A stretch of 64,000 nt of DNA from Magicicada septendecula (lineage: Eukaryota; Arthropoda; Insecta; Hemiptera; Cicadidae): positions 435,841,080 through 435,905,079 of the forward strand of contig CM068373.1 of assembly GCA_034769895.1 (NCBI GenBank). The letters run 5' to 3'. The position numbers and the translations under genes were made by a program. The notes under the pieces were generated by a model. That model ran no database searches, was not told the origin of the DNA, and was given only the letters and a program-made list of their open reading frames with translations. Positions 54,718 to 64,000 of the stretch are shown here, in pieces; position 1 is the stretch's first letter; the number at the start of each line of letters is the position of its first letter.

Positions 54718-55349
54718 ATCAGTTTATGGTTAGGCAGTACTTCAGTGTTTTTAACTTTGTTTATAAATTCTATTGTATTTTTTACACTATGTATGTTGTC
54801 CATTACTAAGCTGTTTTTAATAATTATTTGTAGCTTTTTGGCTACATTATAGCTTGGGGCAGTTGTATAATTTATTAATGGACGTATTGGTATATTAGGT
54901 TTGTGTAATTTTGGTAGTCCTCTGAAAGCAGGCGCTTTCGGATTTATATTTTTGATACGTCGTCTAGTTTGAGCATCGAATAAATTAACACATTTATTTA
55001 CCGCTGAATTTATGGCTCTTGTATATTTAATGGTGGGGTTATTATTTAGGGTCTTAATATTATTATCATTTATAAAATCATAGCATTTTTGTGTGTATTC
55101 AGTTTTATTGATGATGACCACTGTACTACCTTTATCAGCTTTAGTTATCATTGCGTCAAAATTTTCTAATTTGCGTTTGATGTTCTTCGCGATTTTAATT
55201 TCATTACTAGGCCTCATGTCAAGCGTCCTACCCGACTGTAATGTTCGATTTAATTTATAGTTGATTGCCACCCGTGTATCGTTCTGAATTTCCTGGTTTT
55301 TTATTTGTTTAATGACGGCTTCTGCATTTACGACTTCTCTTATTAACAT
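54718..55349 (-). pseudogene. Penelope c RT fingers
   Basis: Blocks in order: ITKADKGSTVVIINKTEYTQK, PAFRGLPKLHKPNIPIRPLI and APSYNVAKKLQ, all hallmarks of Penelope RT (telomerase-like side). The frame is open to the point where the solo terminus inserted. A frame break near 55360-55440 separates it from the N-terminal segment. Confidence 0.82.
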
Positions 55350-55446
55350 GTCCTTTCCATAATCAGATAAATTATGCTGTAAACCCTTAGATAATAAACT
55401 ACAATCTTCATTAGATAGTTCAATGTTCGTGAGGTGAGCTACACGC

Positions 55447-55890
55447 TTATAAAAATTTGTGTTTACAAATTATGTTATCTGCTTTGTTTTGCTCGTGGTC
55501 CAATTTATCATATTTCTTGTTGTGTCTTGATACAATCGAAATAGCAATATTTCTTATCTGTCTGTGAATAACTTCTAAAACTTCGTTAATTATGATCGGG
55601 TGTATCGAGTTCAGGACCCTCAAATGCGCATTAAATAACAACTTGTTCAGATAATTTTTCTTTTTGTACAAAGTCTTAATTTCTTCCTTAAGCCAAAACT
55701 TCTGTGCTTTAATTTTAGTGTTAGAGGCTGCTATTGACGTGTTTCTTATTTCTATAGTAGCGAATTTAGGTGTTACGTTATGTCTTAAACATTTCTTGAT
55801 AAACCTGATATTGAGGTTTGTTTTTAATATCTTGATTTTTAGATTTTTATATTTATAGACCACGTTTGCTTGCTGGGCTTTGATATACAT
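55447..55890 (-). pseudogene. Penelope c N-terminal region
   Basis: About 147 residues, basic and helical, with no catalytic motif, lie upstream of the RT fingers. Between 55349 and 55447 the minus strand reads LSNEDCSLLSKGLQHNLS in another frame, the conserved pre-RT block of Penelope proteins, confirming continuity. It begins at an ATG close to the terminal repeat (55890). Function of this region is not known to me beyond being part of the single ORF. Confidence 0.65.
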
Positions 55891-56049
55891 AGTTACTGTA
55901 TGGTCTCCAGATCACTGTATATGAATAAATAAATAATTACCTTAATTTTATCCACTAAGTGATCTTCTTTTTCTAGATTACAACACAATTTGTGTTTGTG
56001 TCTTTGTGAACTTTTTAACGAAACCCTAACAATAGGGTAGATTTTGTTT

Positions 56050-56090
56050 TTACCTGAAGATGGGGATATAAGCCCTGAAACATGTTGTAA
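56050..56090 (+). ncRNA. Hammerhead-ribozyme-like motif (Penelope c, right)
   Basis: TTAC (stem I), CTGAAGA, GGG-ATATAAG-CCC stem, GAAA (56077-56080), palindrome CATG, TT, GTAA (stem I). Confidence 0.6.
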
Positions 56091-56247
56091 TCTAGAAAAA
56101 GAAGATCACTTAGTGGATAAAATTAAGGTAATTATTTATTTATTCATATACAGTGATCTGGAGACCATACAGTAACTATGTATTCTTATAAGTTGTTGTT
56201 TGCTTTTTTGTAGTGAGTATTTGTGAGACATTTCTGATTTGCCATAA

Positions 56248-57845
56248 TGGCAACTAAAAAAACATAAAGTTGATTCAGAATGCTGTGTTTTTAAAGATGA
56301 GTGGAGTTGGAAATACTTTTTCACAGCTTTTAAGGATAAACCGTTGTGCCTTATTTGCAACAAAACCGTGGCCGTTTACAAAGAATTTAACATTTCCCGG
56401 CATTTTACATCTAAGCATAACAGTGCTCATTATGAAGCCATGACCGAAGATGAAATGAAACAAAAAACAGAAGATTTACGTAAGAAGCTCTTAGGTCAGC
56501 AAAATATTTTTAAAAAACAAAACAGTTCTCAAAAAGCTGCTACACATGCTAGTTATGTTGTATCGTACAATATTGCTAAAAGTAACAAAGCTCTTTCTGA
56601 TGGGGAGTTTGTGAAACAATGCATGCTCCAAGTTTGTGATATTTTATGTCCTGACAAAACAAAGGATTTTGAGACTGTCAGTTTGTCTTGAAAAACAGTT
56701 ACTGCTAGAATCGAGACAATAGATAAACACCTATTATCACAGCTAGAATCAAGAATTACTCAGTTTAAATTCTGTTCTGTTACTATGGATGAGAGTACTG
56801 ACATAAATGATACTGCTCAGTTACTAATATTTGTAAGAGAAGTTGATGATAACTTCTGTATTACTGAAGAACTAGCATGCATGCGATCATTAAAGGGGAC
56901 GTCAAAAGGATCAGACATTTTTCATGAATTTCAAGAAGGCCTATCGATTTTAAAAGTACCCATAACCAGTATATGCAATATTACGATTGATGGGGCACCA
57001 AATATGATGGGGAAAAAATCTGGTTTTGTTGGTATATTTAACCAAACATATCCTGAGAGCAAAGTTGTATTTCTACAGTGTGTCATACATCAAGACACTC
57101 TGTGTAAATCTGCCCTAGACATGAAACACGTGCTTGATGTCATTATTAAAGTCGTAAATAATATTCGATCTCAAGCGCTTACTCACAGACAATTTTGAGA
57201 GTTTCTTGACTCAATGCAGTCTGAATACACTGATGTACTCTACTACACCAAAGTAAGGTGGCTTAGTGCAGGACGTGTTTTCGAGCAAGTTTGGGAGCTG
57301 AAAGAGGAAATTATTTCATTCATGCGTGAAAAACAGATGTTTGAAGGCTGTGAAATTTTGGAAAATACTGCATGGCTTTCAGACTTTGCTTTTTTCACAG
57401 ATCTTCTGTGGCATATGAACAAGTTGAATGTTTTGAACAAGACTTAAATATTTTCAGTATGCCATTTAATTTGGACTGTGAAACAGTGAGAACAGAATTT
57501 CAGCTTGAACTAATTGAGTTACAGTGTAACACTGAGTTGAAGCAGTTGTTTCTTAACGTAACAAAAGTGGAGTTTTACAAGTCGCTATTGAAATCAAGTT
57601 TCCCAAATTTGAGATCTCATGCCCAGAAGATAACTGCTATGTTTGCATCATCCTATGTCTGTGAACAAGTGTTTTCTACCATGAAGCTTCGAAAAAGTAG
57701 TGTCAGAAACAGATTGACAGATGACCACTTAGCTTCACTTCTGAGAGTCAGCTCATCCCAGTTACAACCAAATTTTGAGACACTTTTAGAAACACAGTCA
57801 CAGTTCCATTCATCGCACACTCCTTCATGCTCTTTCAATCATTAA
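56248..57845 (+). pseudogene. hAT-2 transposase (SPIN-DOC zinc finger, GTF2IRD2/ZMYM6-like)
   Basis: After an early frameshift the frame gives FKDEWSWKYFFTAFKDKPLCLICNKTVAV...FNISRHFTSKH (SPIN-DOC-like C2H2 finger). The core has VTMDESTDINDTAQ (first Asp), ITIDGAPNMMGKKSG (second Asp) and FLQCVIHQDTLC. KVRWLSAGRVFEQVWELKEE follows, and the C-terminal dimerisation block is SSYVCEQVFSTMKLRKSSVRN. It is broken by TGA near 56688 and 57196 and by a frameshift near 57400 (overlapping frames 57214-57447 and 57372-57845). The same family gave rise to vertebrate GTF2IRD2, but this copy is a clear transposon gene. Confidence 0.88.
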
Positions 57846-57991
57846 TTGAGTTTTGTAACAATATGTCAAGATTCAATAAGAAACTTATAATAAAGTAGTT
57901 TTTCTATGTATTTCTTTTTAATAAATTTTGTTGGCCCGCCTAGATAGTTTTCTTTTTCCTCTGGCCTTCTACAAAAGTTTGCCCATCACTG

Positions 57992-58610
57992 TTCTAGAGT
58001 GTCTAGTTGTCGGCCTTTTATGTGTACATGTAGAATGTTCATGTTATTATCGATGTTTTTTATGTGTGGTTTGGTTCGATGAGGTGGTTTGCAAAGGTGG
58101 ATTCTGTAGTGGAGTGGAGTGCCTTTGTGTGTTCAATGTATCTGTTTGAAGCTACGTCCTGTCTGGCCTATGTAGAATTTGTTGCAATTTGAGCAATTTA
58201 GTTTGTAAACACCGGGTAGATCGAATTTGTTTTGTGTTTTGTGTGTGTGTTTTTATAGTGTGTGTTCTATTTTGTTAGTAGTTTTGTAAGCGATTCTGTA
58301 TCCTGCTTTTTTTAATTTGTGGGCTATTTTTTCAGTTTGTTTGTTGATGTATTTTAGTGTTATGAATTTGTTGTTTTCTATCTTTGTCTGTTGTTTGTTT
58401 TGTGTAGGAGTTTACTGACTATTGTTCTGTCATATCCGTTAGATTCTGCTAGATATTTTATCGTGTTTAGTTCGTCTTTGTAGTCTTTTTCATCTGAGGG
58501 GATGTTGTTAAGTCTATGTATCATGGTTCTGAAGGCAGCTAGTTTGTGTTGTATTGGGTGATTGGAGGAGTTGTGTATTAGTGTGTCAGTTGTAGTTGGT
58601 TTTCTGTACA
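57992..58610 (-). pseudogene. Penelope b protein, GIY-YIG region (minus copy, after hAT-2)
   Basis: Minus-strand reading in pieces: YRKPTTTDTLIHNSSNHP, MIHRLNNIPSDEKDYKDELN, KYLAESNGYDRTIVSKLLHK, then YKLNCSNCNKFYIGQTGRSFKQ and NNMNILHVH. It is broken by several stops and indels. It continues across hAT-2 at 52618. At about 58610 it meets the plus-strand copy. Confidence 0.72.
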
Positions 58611-59830
58611 TACAAAACACAGCACCAGAACATCAAGACACACTAAGACATAATATAAACAACATAATAGGAGCACATAAGACATCAGACAATAAGAACC
58701 ACAGCTCAGAAATACACACAGCCATCAAACTGAGGGAAAAGGCACACAAACACAACATCACATTTGTAAAAGCAGACAAAGGCAAAACGACTGTAATCAT
58801 CTCCACAGACAACCTACACAAAACAGTACAAAACTTCATGGAACAGAACAACATCACAGAACTAAAACACGACCCCACCGACAGATACCAAAACACAGTA
58901 AAACAACTAGTCAACAAAGCCAAACACATAATGACACACAAACAAAAGCCCTACATGAAACAAATCCGACCATCAGCCCCTACCCTCCAAGCACTTCCCA
59001 AAATCCATAAAGAAGATATTCCGATCCGCCCCATTGTCAACTACCGTAATGCCCCTGCACACAAACTCGCAAAACATCTAGACAAAATTATCAGACAACA
59101 CACACAACTAGACAACAACATTGCAGTAAAAAACAACACAGACCTAGTAACAAAAATAAAAGACATACACATCCCCCATAATGCCACATTAGCCTCCTTT
59201 GACATTAAAAACCTGTACACAAACATCCCCATCTCTGAAACAATCACCATCCTACAAAACAAACTCAAACAGAACAACACACCAGACGAACTTATCAACG
59301 AAATAACAGAAACTCTGAACATTATCACAAAACAAAACTACTTTACTTATAACAATATATATTACACACAGAATGATGGTCTACCCATGGGCTCCCCCAT
59401 ATCCAGCATTCTAGCAGAAGTCTTCCTCCAACACTTAGAAAAACAAAAATACTCACAAACAATGACAGACACTCACATAAAATATTATATTGGCACAGAT
59501 ACGTTGATGACATTCTAATACTATACAGGGGAAACAAAAGACAATGTGAACAGTTACTAATGCACATAAACAAAATACATAAAAACATAACCTTTACTGC
59601 CGAATACGAACACAACAATACCGTAAACTTCTTAGACCTCTCCATCACAAAACTTGAACACAGGCACAAATTCAGTATATACAGAAAACCAACTACAACT
59701 GACACACTAATACACAACTCCTCCAATCACCCAATACAACACAAACTAGCTGCCTTCAGAACCATGATACATAGACTTAACAACATCCCCTTGGATGAAA
59801 AAGACTACAAACACGAACTAAACACGATAA
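58611..59830 (+). pseudogene. Penelope b reverse transcriptase (plus copy)
   Basis: FVKADKGKTTVIIS, LQALPKIHKEDIPIRPIVNYRNAPAHKLAKHL, LASFDIKNLYTNIPISETI and NDGLPMGSPISSILAEVF are in one frame to 59518. After a one-base shift the active site RYVDDILILYRGN and the thumb block YRKPTTTDTLIHNSSNHP follow in another frame to 59830. The N-terminus is missing at the head-to-head junction. The mini-Penelope at 59831 splits the frame in the linker before GIY-YIG. Confidence 0.85.
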
Positions 59831-59903
59831 CTAAATATCACTATTACATTAATGACTCGGAACACTAGGTTTTTTATAAGTAAAAGCATAAAGTTTTACC
59901 TTA

Positions 59904-59948
59904 TAGCCTGAACCGGTTTTCTCCTTTAAAAGGCTTCTTCAGAGGCTG
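59904..59948 (-). ncRNA. Hammerhead-ribozyme-like motif (mini-Penelope, left arm)
   Basis: Minus strand: AGCCT/AGGCT stem I, CTGAAGA, CCTTT/AAAGG-type stem II, GAAA, ACCGGT, TC. Confidence 0.65.
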
Positions 59949-60207
59949 CCGCTGGTAGCGCTGTCCGTCTTGTTGTGGGTGACGGAATCGAGTTTCGAAA
60001 GATCGATGCTGTGTGTGTGGGGTGAGATATGTTCGAATAATGCGTGCGATTTGAATTGTGTCTGTTCGTTTAGGATGTCGTTTTAAACGAACAGACACAA
60101 TTCAAATCGCACGCATTATTCGAACATATCTCACCCCACACACACAGCACCGATCTTTCAAAATTTGATTCCGTCACCCACAACAAGACGGACAGCGCTA
60201 CCAGCGG

Positions 60208-60252
60208 CAGCCTCTGAAGAAGCCTTTTAAAGGAGAAAACCGGTTCAGGCTA
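60208..60252 (+). ncRNA. Hammerhead-ribozyme-like motif (mini-Penelope, right arm)
   Basis: AGCCT (60209-60213) pairs with AGGCT (60247-60251). The core CTGAAGA is followed by stem II from CCTTTTAAAGG, GAAA, palindromic ACCGGT and TC. Confidence 0.65.
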
Positions 60253-60362
60253 TAAGGTAAAACTTTATGCTTTTACTTATAAAAAACCTAGTGTTCCGAG
60301 TCGTTAATGTAATAGTGATATTTAGTTAAGTAACGGACACGTCATGGACAACGAAATCCAAG

Positions 60363-60814
60363 AATTAAACACGATAAAATATCTAGCAGAATCTAACAGA
60401 TATGACAGAACAATAGTCAGTAAACTCCTACACAAAACAAACAACAGACAAAGACAGAAAACAACAAATTCATAACACGAACATACATTAACAAACAAAC
60501 TGAAAAAATAGCCGACAAATTCAAAAAAGCAGGATACAGAAAAAACTACTAACAAAACAGAACACACACACAAAACACAAAACAAATTCAATCTACCCGG
60601 TGTTTTCAAAATAAATTGCTTAAATTGCAACAAATTCTACATAGGCCAGACAGGACGTAGCTTCAAACAGAGATACATTGAACACACAAAGGCACTCCAC
60701 TCCACTACAGAATCCACCTTTGTAAACCACCTCATTGAAGCAAACCACACATACAAAAACATCGACAATAACATGAACACTCTACACGTACACACAAAAG
60801 GCCGAAAACTAGAC
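60363..60814 (+). pseudogene. Penelope b GIY-YIG region (plus copy, after mini-Penelope)
   Basis: Resumes with KYLAESNRYDRTIVSKLLHK; after stops it reads FKINCLNCNKFYIGQTGRSFKQRYIEHTKALHS and NHLIEANHTYKNIDNNM. It is cut off at HTKGRKLD where the copia LTR begins at 60815. The missing C-terminus (LEQLEIYKHT) should lie beyond the copia element, outside the window. Confidence 0.75.
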
Positions 60815-61153
60815 TGTTGAATATATGTAATACATTTATATTGTACAATATATGTAATGCGCGTAAGCATGTATAAGTTTGTTAGTTTTTAGTTTGTAGT
60901 AAGACGCCGTAAGTGACGAACGCACCGTAGCACTGCGTATTTAGTATGTATTTGTGTATGGGTTAATAAACTTTATTATACAGTGCAAACTCTTATATTT
61001 AAATATCACTATAGTATTGGCGACTCGGAACACTAATTTTTTTTTTTTTTTTCCCGAGTCGTCAATACTATAATGATATTTAGTTAAGTAACGGACACGT
61101 CATTGACAACGAAATCCAAGAACTCTTATATTTCTTTATTCCACACTTTAACA
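60815..61153 (+). repeat. Ty1/copia 5' LTR
   Basis: Starts TGTTGAATATATG directly after Penelope coding DNA and ends TTTAACA at 61153, a TG...CA LTR with imperfect terminal inverted repeat TGTTGAA/TTTAACA. Without the 120-bp mini-insertion and its TSD it is about 206 bp. The primer site begins at the next base. The 3' LTR lies outside the window, so the TSD cannot be checked. Confidence 0.75.
61001..61120 (+). mobile_element. 120-bp Penelope-terminus insertion in the copia LTR
   Basis: Flanked by a perfect 13-bp duplication AACTCTTATATTT (60988-61000, 61121-61133). It consists of a ~40-bp inverted repeat (AAATATCACTATAGTATTGG and its complement) around a T-run, plus the tail GTAACGGACACGTC...CCAAG. 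It has lost even the hammerhead core. Confidence 0.8.
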
Positions 61154-61165
61154 TGATAGCAGAGG
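61154..61165 (+). promoter_or_regulatory. copia primer binding site
   Basis: TGATAGCAGAGG starts at the base after the LTR and matches the complement of the initiator-methionine tRNA 3' end (TGGTAGCAGAGG) at 11 of 12 positions, the usual primer for copia elements. Confidence 0.75.
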
Positions 61166-61221
61166 TGCGTGGTTTACTAAATTTGTGGTCAAGAGTGCCG
61201 TTTAAGTGAGTATCGGTTTTT

Positions 61222-62238
61222 TTGAGTGCTGTTGCATGCTGTGATACAAAGAAAATGGCGAAGAACAATGACATTATAATTCCAGTGTTTGATGGAGAGG
61301 ACTATAGTATGTGGAAAAAACGTATTATGTTGTTTTTGAAATTTAAAAAATGTGATGAAGTGATAACACGAGCAAAAACGGCGCAGGATAAAGACCCGTG
61401 GGATGATAATGATTTAAAGGTTATGAACTACATATACAGTACTATAACGAATAAGCAATTGGAATTTATTAGTGATAAAAGAACGGCGTATGAAATAATT
61501 CAAAAGTTTGATGAAATGTATTTGAAAAAGTATACGGCATTTCAAATTGTATATAGAAATAAATTGGAAAAATTAAGACTTAAAAATTATACTGATTCAG
61601 CGACATTCTTCAGTGATTTTGAAAAAACTGTGAACGAGCTTAAAAACGCGGGTGCTAGTGTGTCAGAAAAAGAAAAATTAAATTATAAGTTAAACACGTT
61701 GCCGGAATCATACAGTTGTATAGGCAATTTAACAGACGCACTAAAAGAAGAAGATCAAACTGTGGATTATGTGAAAAGTAAAATTCAAATGACTGAAATA
61801 AAGCATCAAAAGGATGAATATTCTGGACGAAAATCTAACGCATTCATGGCATATAAAAGTCGACAACAGCGAACATGCTTTCAATGTGGCAAAACTGGTC
61901 ATATCAAGAGAGACTGTAAATATGGTGGCCAAGCGGCAGGCAGCAGCAATACATGGCGAGCACCACGAGGCCGACAAGAAACCGAAAAAAGTAACTACGC
62001 CAGAGGGCATGGCAATTTTCGAAGTCAGCGAGGTGCAAGAGCACATCAAGCAACTCAGTCGCAGCAGAAGAATCCAGATACGAGCGCATGGGTTATACGG
62101 GTCGACTATCACGAGGCGCATAATAGTAAGGTAGATAAGTTTAATAATTGTGAGATTAATTGGTTATTAGATAGCGGTTGTACTGACCATATAATATATG
62201 ATGATAAATATTTTGATAAATGTATGATTATAAAATAG
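61222..62238 (+). pseudogene. copia gag and start of protease
   Basis: 338 codons are open. The copia-type gag (UBN2-like) has FDGEDYSMWKKRIMLFLK and YEIIQKFDEMYLKK. The CCHC knuckle CFQCGKTGHIKRDC is near residue 215, followed by an Arg/Gly-rich linker. The protease active site INWLLDSGCTDHI is near residue 315. The most likely start is MAKNNDIIIPVFDG, 11 codons in (61255). The frame ends artificially at 62238, where Penelope d is joined, so integrase and RT are missing here. Confidence 0.85.
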
Positions 62239-62277
62239 GTTATTTACCTTCTGTCGACGTTTCTTAAAATCCTTTTA

Positions 62278-62321
62278 GGATGACTCGAGTTTCAACACCA
62301 TTTGGTGTCATCATCAGATCG
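62278..62321 (-). ncRNA. Hammerhead-ribozyme-like motif (Penelope d)
   Basis: Minus strand: GAT (stem I), CTGATGA (plus 62311-62317), stem II GACACC-AAAT-GGTGTT, GAAA (62290-62293), palindromic stem III CTCGAG, TC, ATC (stem I). Canonical core with the longest stem II in the window. Confidence 0.7.
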
Positions 62322-62541
62322 GTGAATTAGGTTAAAACATTTCGATGCATATGCATCTCGTTAGATATTTAAAAGATTAAAAACAACACATAACATTATA
62401 TAAAACAATAAATAAACTATATCACAATAAAATAACATTAATAAAAGAATATAAAAACAACGCGGCTGCAAACGAACCTGTACAGGAACGCACCCCACGG
62501 TAAGATTAATCAATGCCGGTTTGACCTTGGTTCAATTTCAT

Positions 62542-64000
62542 CTATCTGATATAGCCAATCTCTCGTTCCATAAGATCAATTCTATTAAATAAAACATTAT
62601 TGTTATGTATTGCTTTTTCATTTAGGACACGATTGTGATCCTTCTTTATGGCTTTGTATATCTCGAATCTTTCAAGGGTGTCCAGCTTTAGTGACTTTTT
62701 ACATTTATGTAGGATATCTAAATTATCGTTGATACTTTTTATATTATGGTTATATGAGCTCAAATGTTCTGCAAATGTAGATCTTGTTACATTTGACTTG
62801 GAGCTTGGGATATGTTCTTTATAGCGTAATTTGAAAGAACGACCTGTTTGTCCTATATAGAACTGTGTGCAATCAGAACAATTAAGTCTATATACACCAG
62901 TACCATCAAATATATCGGAGGGTGTATTTTTGTTGGTAAAAGTGAGTTTTTTCTCAAGTTTGTTACTTGCCTTTGAGGCCAATGTAATATTATGCTTTTT
63001 TAATAGGTTTTTTAAAGTATGGTATAGATTTTCACCATATTCTATAGCAATGTATTTGTTTTCTTTGGATACATCAATATTTATTGGTTTGTTTTGTTTT
63101 TTATTAATTAATCTATCTACTATATGACTTTTGTATCCATTGGCCAATGCTATGTGCTTGATAATTTTTAGTTCACTGTTATAATCATCTGTAGGTAAGG
63201 GCAATGCCAGCAATCTATGAATCATGCAGTTAAAAAAAGCCATTTTATGTGACATAGGGTGATACGATGAGGCGTGAATAGCATGATCTGTGATTGTTGG
63301 TTTTCTGTAAATATTATAGCTAATTTTATTATTTATTTTAATTAAAGTTAAATCTAAAAAATTAATTTTATTATTCATTTCAGTTTCTAATGTGAATTGT
63401 AAATTATTTGTAATAGTGTTCATATATTTTTTAAGCATTTCTAATTGTCTGCAATTGCCATTGTAAATCATTATTGTGTCATCCACATATCGTTGGTAAA
63501 ATAAAATTTTTGTATAATGTTTGTTTTTAGTTGATAAAATTTCATTTGTTTCAATATGATTTAGGTAAATTTCAGCCAGGATGCCTGACAATGGGGATCC
63601 CATAGCTAAACCATCCCGTTGTAAATAATATTTGTTTTCGAAAGTAAAGTAATTTTGTTCTAATATTACTTTTGTCAAATTGATTAACTCATCAACTGCT
63701 TCATAATTTAATGTGGATTTAGATAGTAATAAATTTTTAGCTATTTCTAACGTTTCGGTAATAGGTATGTTCGTGTATAGATTTACTATGTCGAATGAGG
63801 CGAGAGTGTGTCTCGGTTCGATTGTAATAGTTTTTGTAAGTTCGACCAGTTCTAAGCTGTTTTTTTAACTATAATTTTTATTAAACGTTATGTGTTGTCT
63901 AAAAATTTTTTCAAGTTTTTTGGCAATTTTATATGAAGGTGCAGACATAAAATTAACTAAAGGACGGATAGGCATGTTATTTTTATGTATTTTTGGAAGG
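62542..64000 (-). pseudogene. Penelope d RT and GIY-YIG endonuclease
   Basis: An open frame from about 63866 to 62542 (first ATG 63678) reads LASFDIVNLYTNIPITET, QRDGLAMGSPLSGILAEIYLNH, the active site RYVDDTIMIYNGN, FLDLTLIK, YRKPTITDHAIHAS, a linker, then GVYRLNCSDCTQFYIGQTGRSFKLRY and LERFEIYKAIKKDHNRVLNE. RT and nuclease motifs are intact in this stretch. Upstream of 63866 a frame break leads to RT fingers (LPKIHKNNMPIRPLVNFMSAPSY in pieces) that run off the window. Best-preserved Penelope catalytic domains here. Confidence 0.88.

Larger units (their letters stand above)
53069..56179 (-). mobile_element. Penelope-like element c (near full length) inside hAT-2
   Basis: Flanked by a perfect 15-bp duplication GTATTCTTATAAGTT (53054-53068, 56180-56194). 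On the minus strand it has a terminal repeat, an N-terminal region, RT, GIY-YIG and a terminal repeat. 55890-55990 and 56090-56179 are inverted copies of each other, and 53069-53220 is inverted relative to 55980-56110. Terminal repeats carry hammerhead-like cores. A 145-bp solo Penelope end sits inside the RT (54573-54717). Confidence 0.85.
52627..57991 (+). mobile_element. hAT-2 DNA transposon (SPIN-DOC/GTF2IRD2-like) carrying a Penelope element
   Basis: Perfect terminal inverted repeats CAGTGATGGGCAAA and TTTGCCCATCACTG, with a perfect 8-bp duplication TTCTAGAG (52619-52626 and 57992-57999). Next to the left end, GGCCCGCGGGCC is a palindrome. The transposase lies on the plus strand near the right end. 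A 3.1-kb Penelope element fills 53069-56179, so the hAT itself is about 2.2 kb. Confidence 0.93.
59831..60362 (+). mobile_element. Mini-Penelope: paired inverted terminal repeats, no protein
   Basis: 532 bp are flanked by a 15-bp duplication AACTAAACACGATAA / AATTAAACACGATAA (59816-59830, 60363-60377). The left half (59831-60085) is an inverted copy of the right half (60086-60320), joined by a short turn around GTCGTTTTAAACGA. Only the right half has the ~40-bp tail ending CCAAG. It holds two hammerhead-like cores facing outwards. It is inserted in the linker of Penelope b. Confidence 0.82.
52306..60814. mobile_element. Composite of two head-to-head Penelope copies (b)
   Basis: From 52306 to 58610 (interrupted by hAT-2) the Penelope protein reads on the minus strand, 3' tail first. 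From about 58611 the same family reads on the plus strand to 60814, where a copia LTR cuts it. The two copies meet 5'-to-5' within coding DNA. Head-to-head or inverted partial copies are common products of Penelope insertion. The left tail sits at the same site as the tail of Penelope a in copy 2 of repeat A. Confidence 0.75.
60815..62238 (+). mobile_element. Ty1/copia LTR retrotransposon, 5' part
   Basis: LTR, primer site and gag-protease start on the plus strand. It is inserted into Penelope b and interrupted at about 62238 by Penelope d, which runs past the window end. The rest of pol and the 3' LTR should lie further right. Confidence 0.8.
62239..64000 (-). mobile_element. Penelope-like element d (continues past window end)
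   Basis: Minus orientation, 3' terminal repeat first (62239-62540, with a hammerhead-like core), then the GIY-YIG and RT coding region. Its left edge is set by the break in the copia frame. The other end and TSD are outside the window. Sequence differs from families a-c. Confidence 0.8.

Noticed and set aside
56248-57845. hAT-2 transposase as a GTF2IRD2-like host gene
   Set aside because: Stops, a frameshift, and perfect TIRs with 8-bp TSD around it argue for a dead transposon copy.

Overview
This is a gene-poor, AT-rich stretch of an animal nuclear genome, most likely an arthropod (probably an insect). I infer this from the mix of elements: Penelope-like elements with GIY-YIG nucleases, Merlin, three hAT families, two Ty3/gypsy families, Ty1/copia, an RTE-like LINE and a CR1/L2/Jockey-type LINE. 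There is also a GT-AG intron inside a transposase gene. No host protein-coding gene, rRNA, tRNA or CRISPR array could be supported. Almost every long reading frame belongs to a transposable element.

Region 1 (1-34440) is a Russian-doll nest whose levels can be read from target-site duplications (TSDs). A Tc1/mariner-type transposase fossil lies at 737-1463. Next comes copy 1 of an unclassified repeat (repeat A), which carries a terminal-inverted-repeat element with a MADF-like domain (element B). Element B was hit by an RTE-like LINE (3655-6528, 12-bp TSD) and by hAT-1 (7068-32342, 8-bp TSD). hAT-1 holds a Merlin element (10674-32160, 8-bp TSD). Merlin holds gypsy-1 (11927-31971, 2.1-kb LTRs, decayed). 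The gag gene of gypsy-1 was split by a small Penelope-like insertion (28679-29163, 17-bp TSD) and by gypsy-2 (18071-27963, 4-bp TSD). gypsy-2 is almost intact, with near-identical 2.2-kb LTRs, a tRNA-iMet-like primer site, and a gag-pol junction with a textbook -1 frameshift signal.

Region 2 (34441-37189) is AT-rich and mostly unexplained, with two pogo/Tigger-like end fragments.

Region 3 (37190-52305) holds repeat A copies 2 and 3 as a large inverted duplication around about 46 kb. Copy 2 carries a non-LTR retrotransposon (37748-41202) and a short Penelope-like element (41374-42235). Copy 3 carries hAT-3 (47924-52093), which itself holds another Penelope-like fragment (50458-51627).

Region 4 (52306-64000) is a composite of Penelope-like elements in opposite orientations. 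It is broken by hAT-2 (52627-57991, itself carrying a third Penelope family at 53069-56179), by a mini-Penelope insertion (59831-60362), and by a Ty1/copia element (from 60815). The copia element is cut in turn by yet another Penelope element, which runs off the end of the window.

The most interesting signals are: (a) hammerhead-ribozyme-like folds in the terminal repeats of at least four Penelope families, with stem I covariation between copies; (b) tiny insertions that carry little except Penelope termini; (c) the -1 frameshift signal of gypsy-2; (d) the fully resolvable five-level nest, in which LTR divergence agrees with insertion order.
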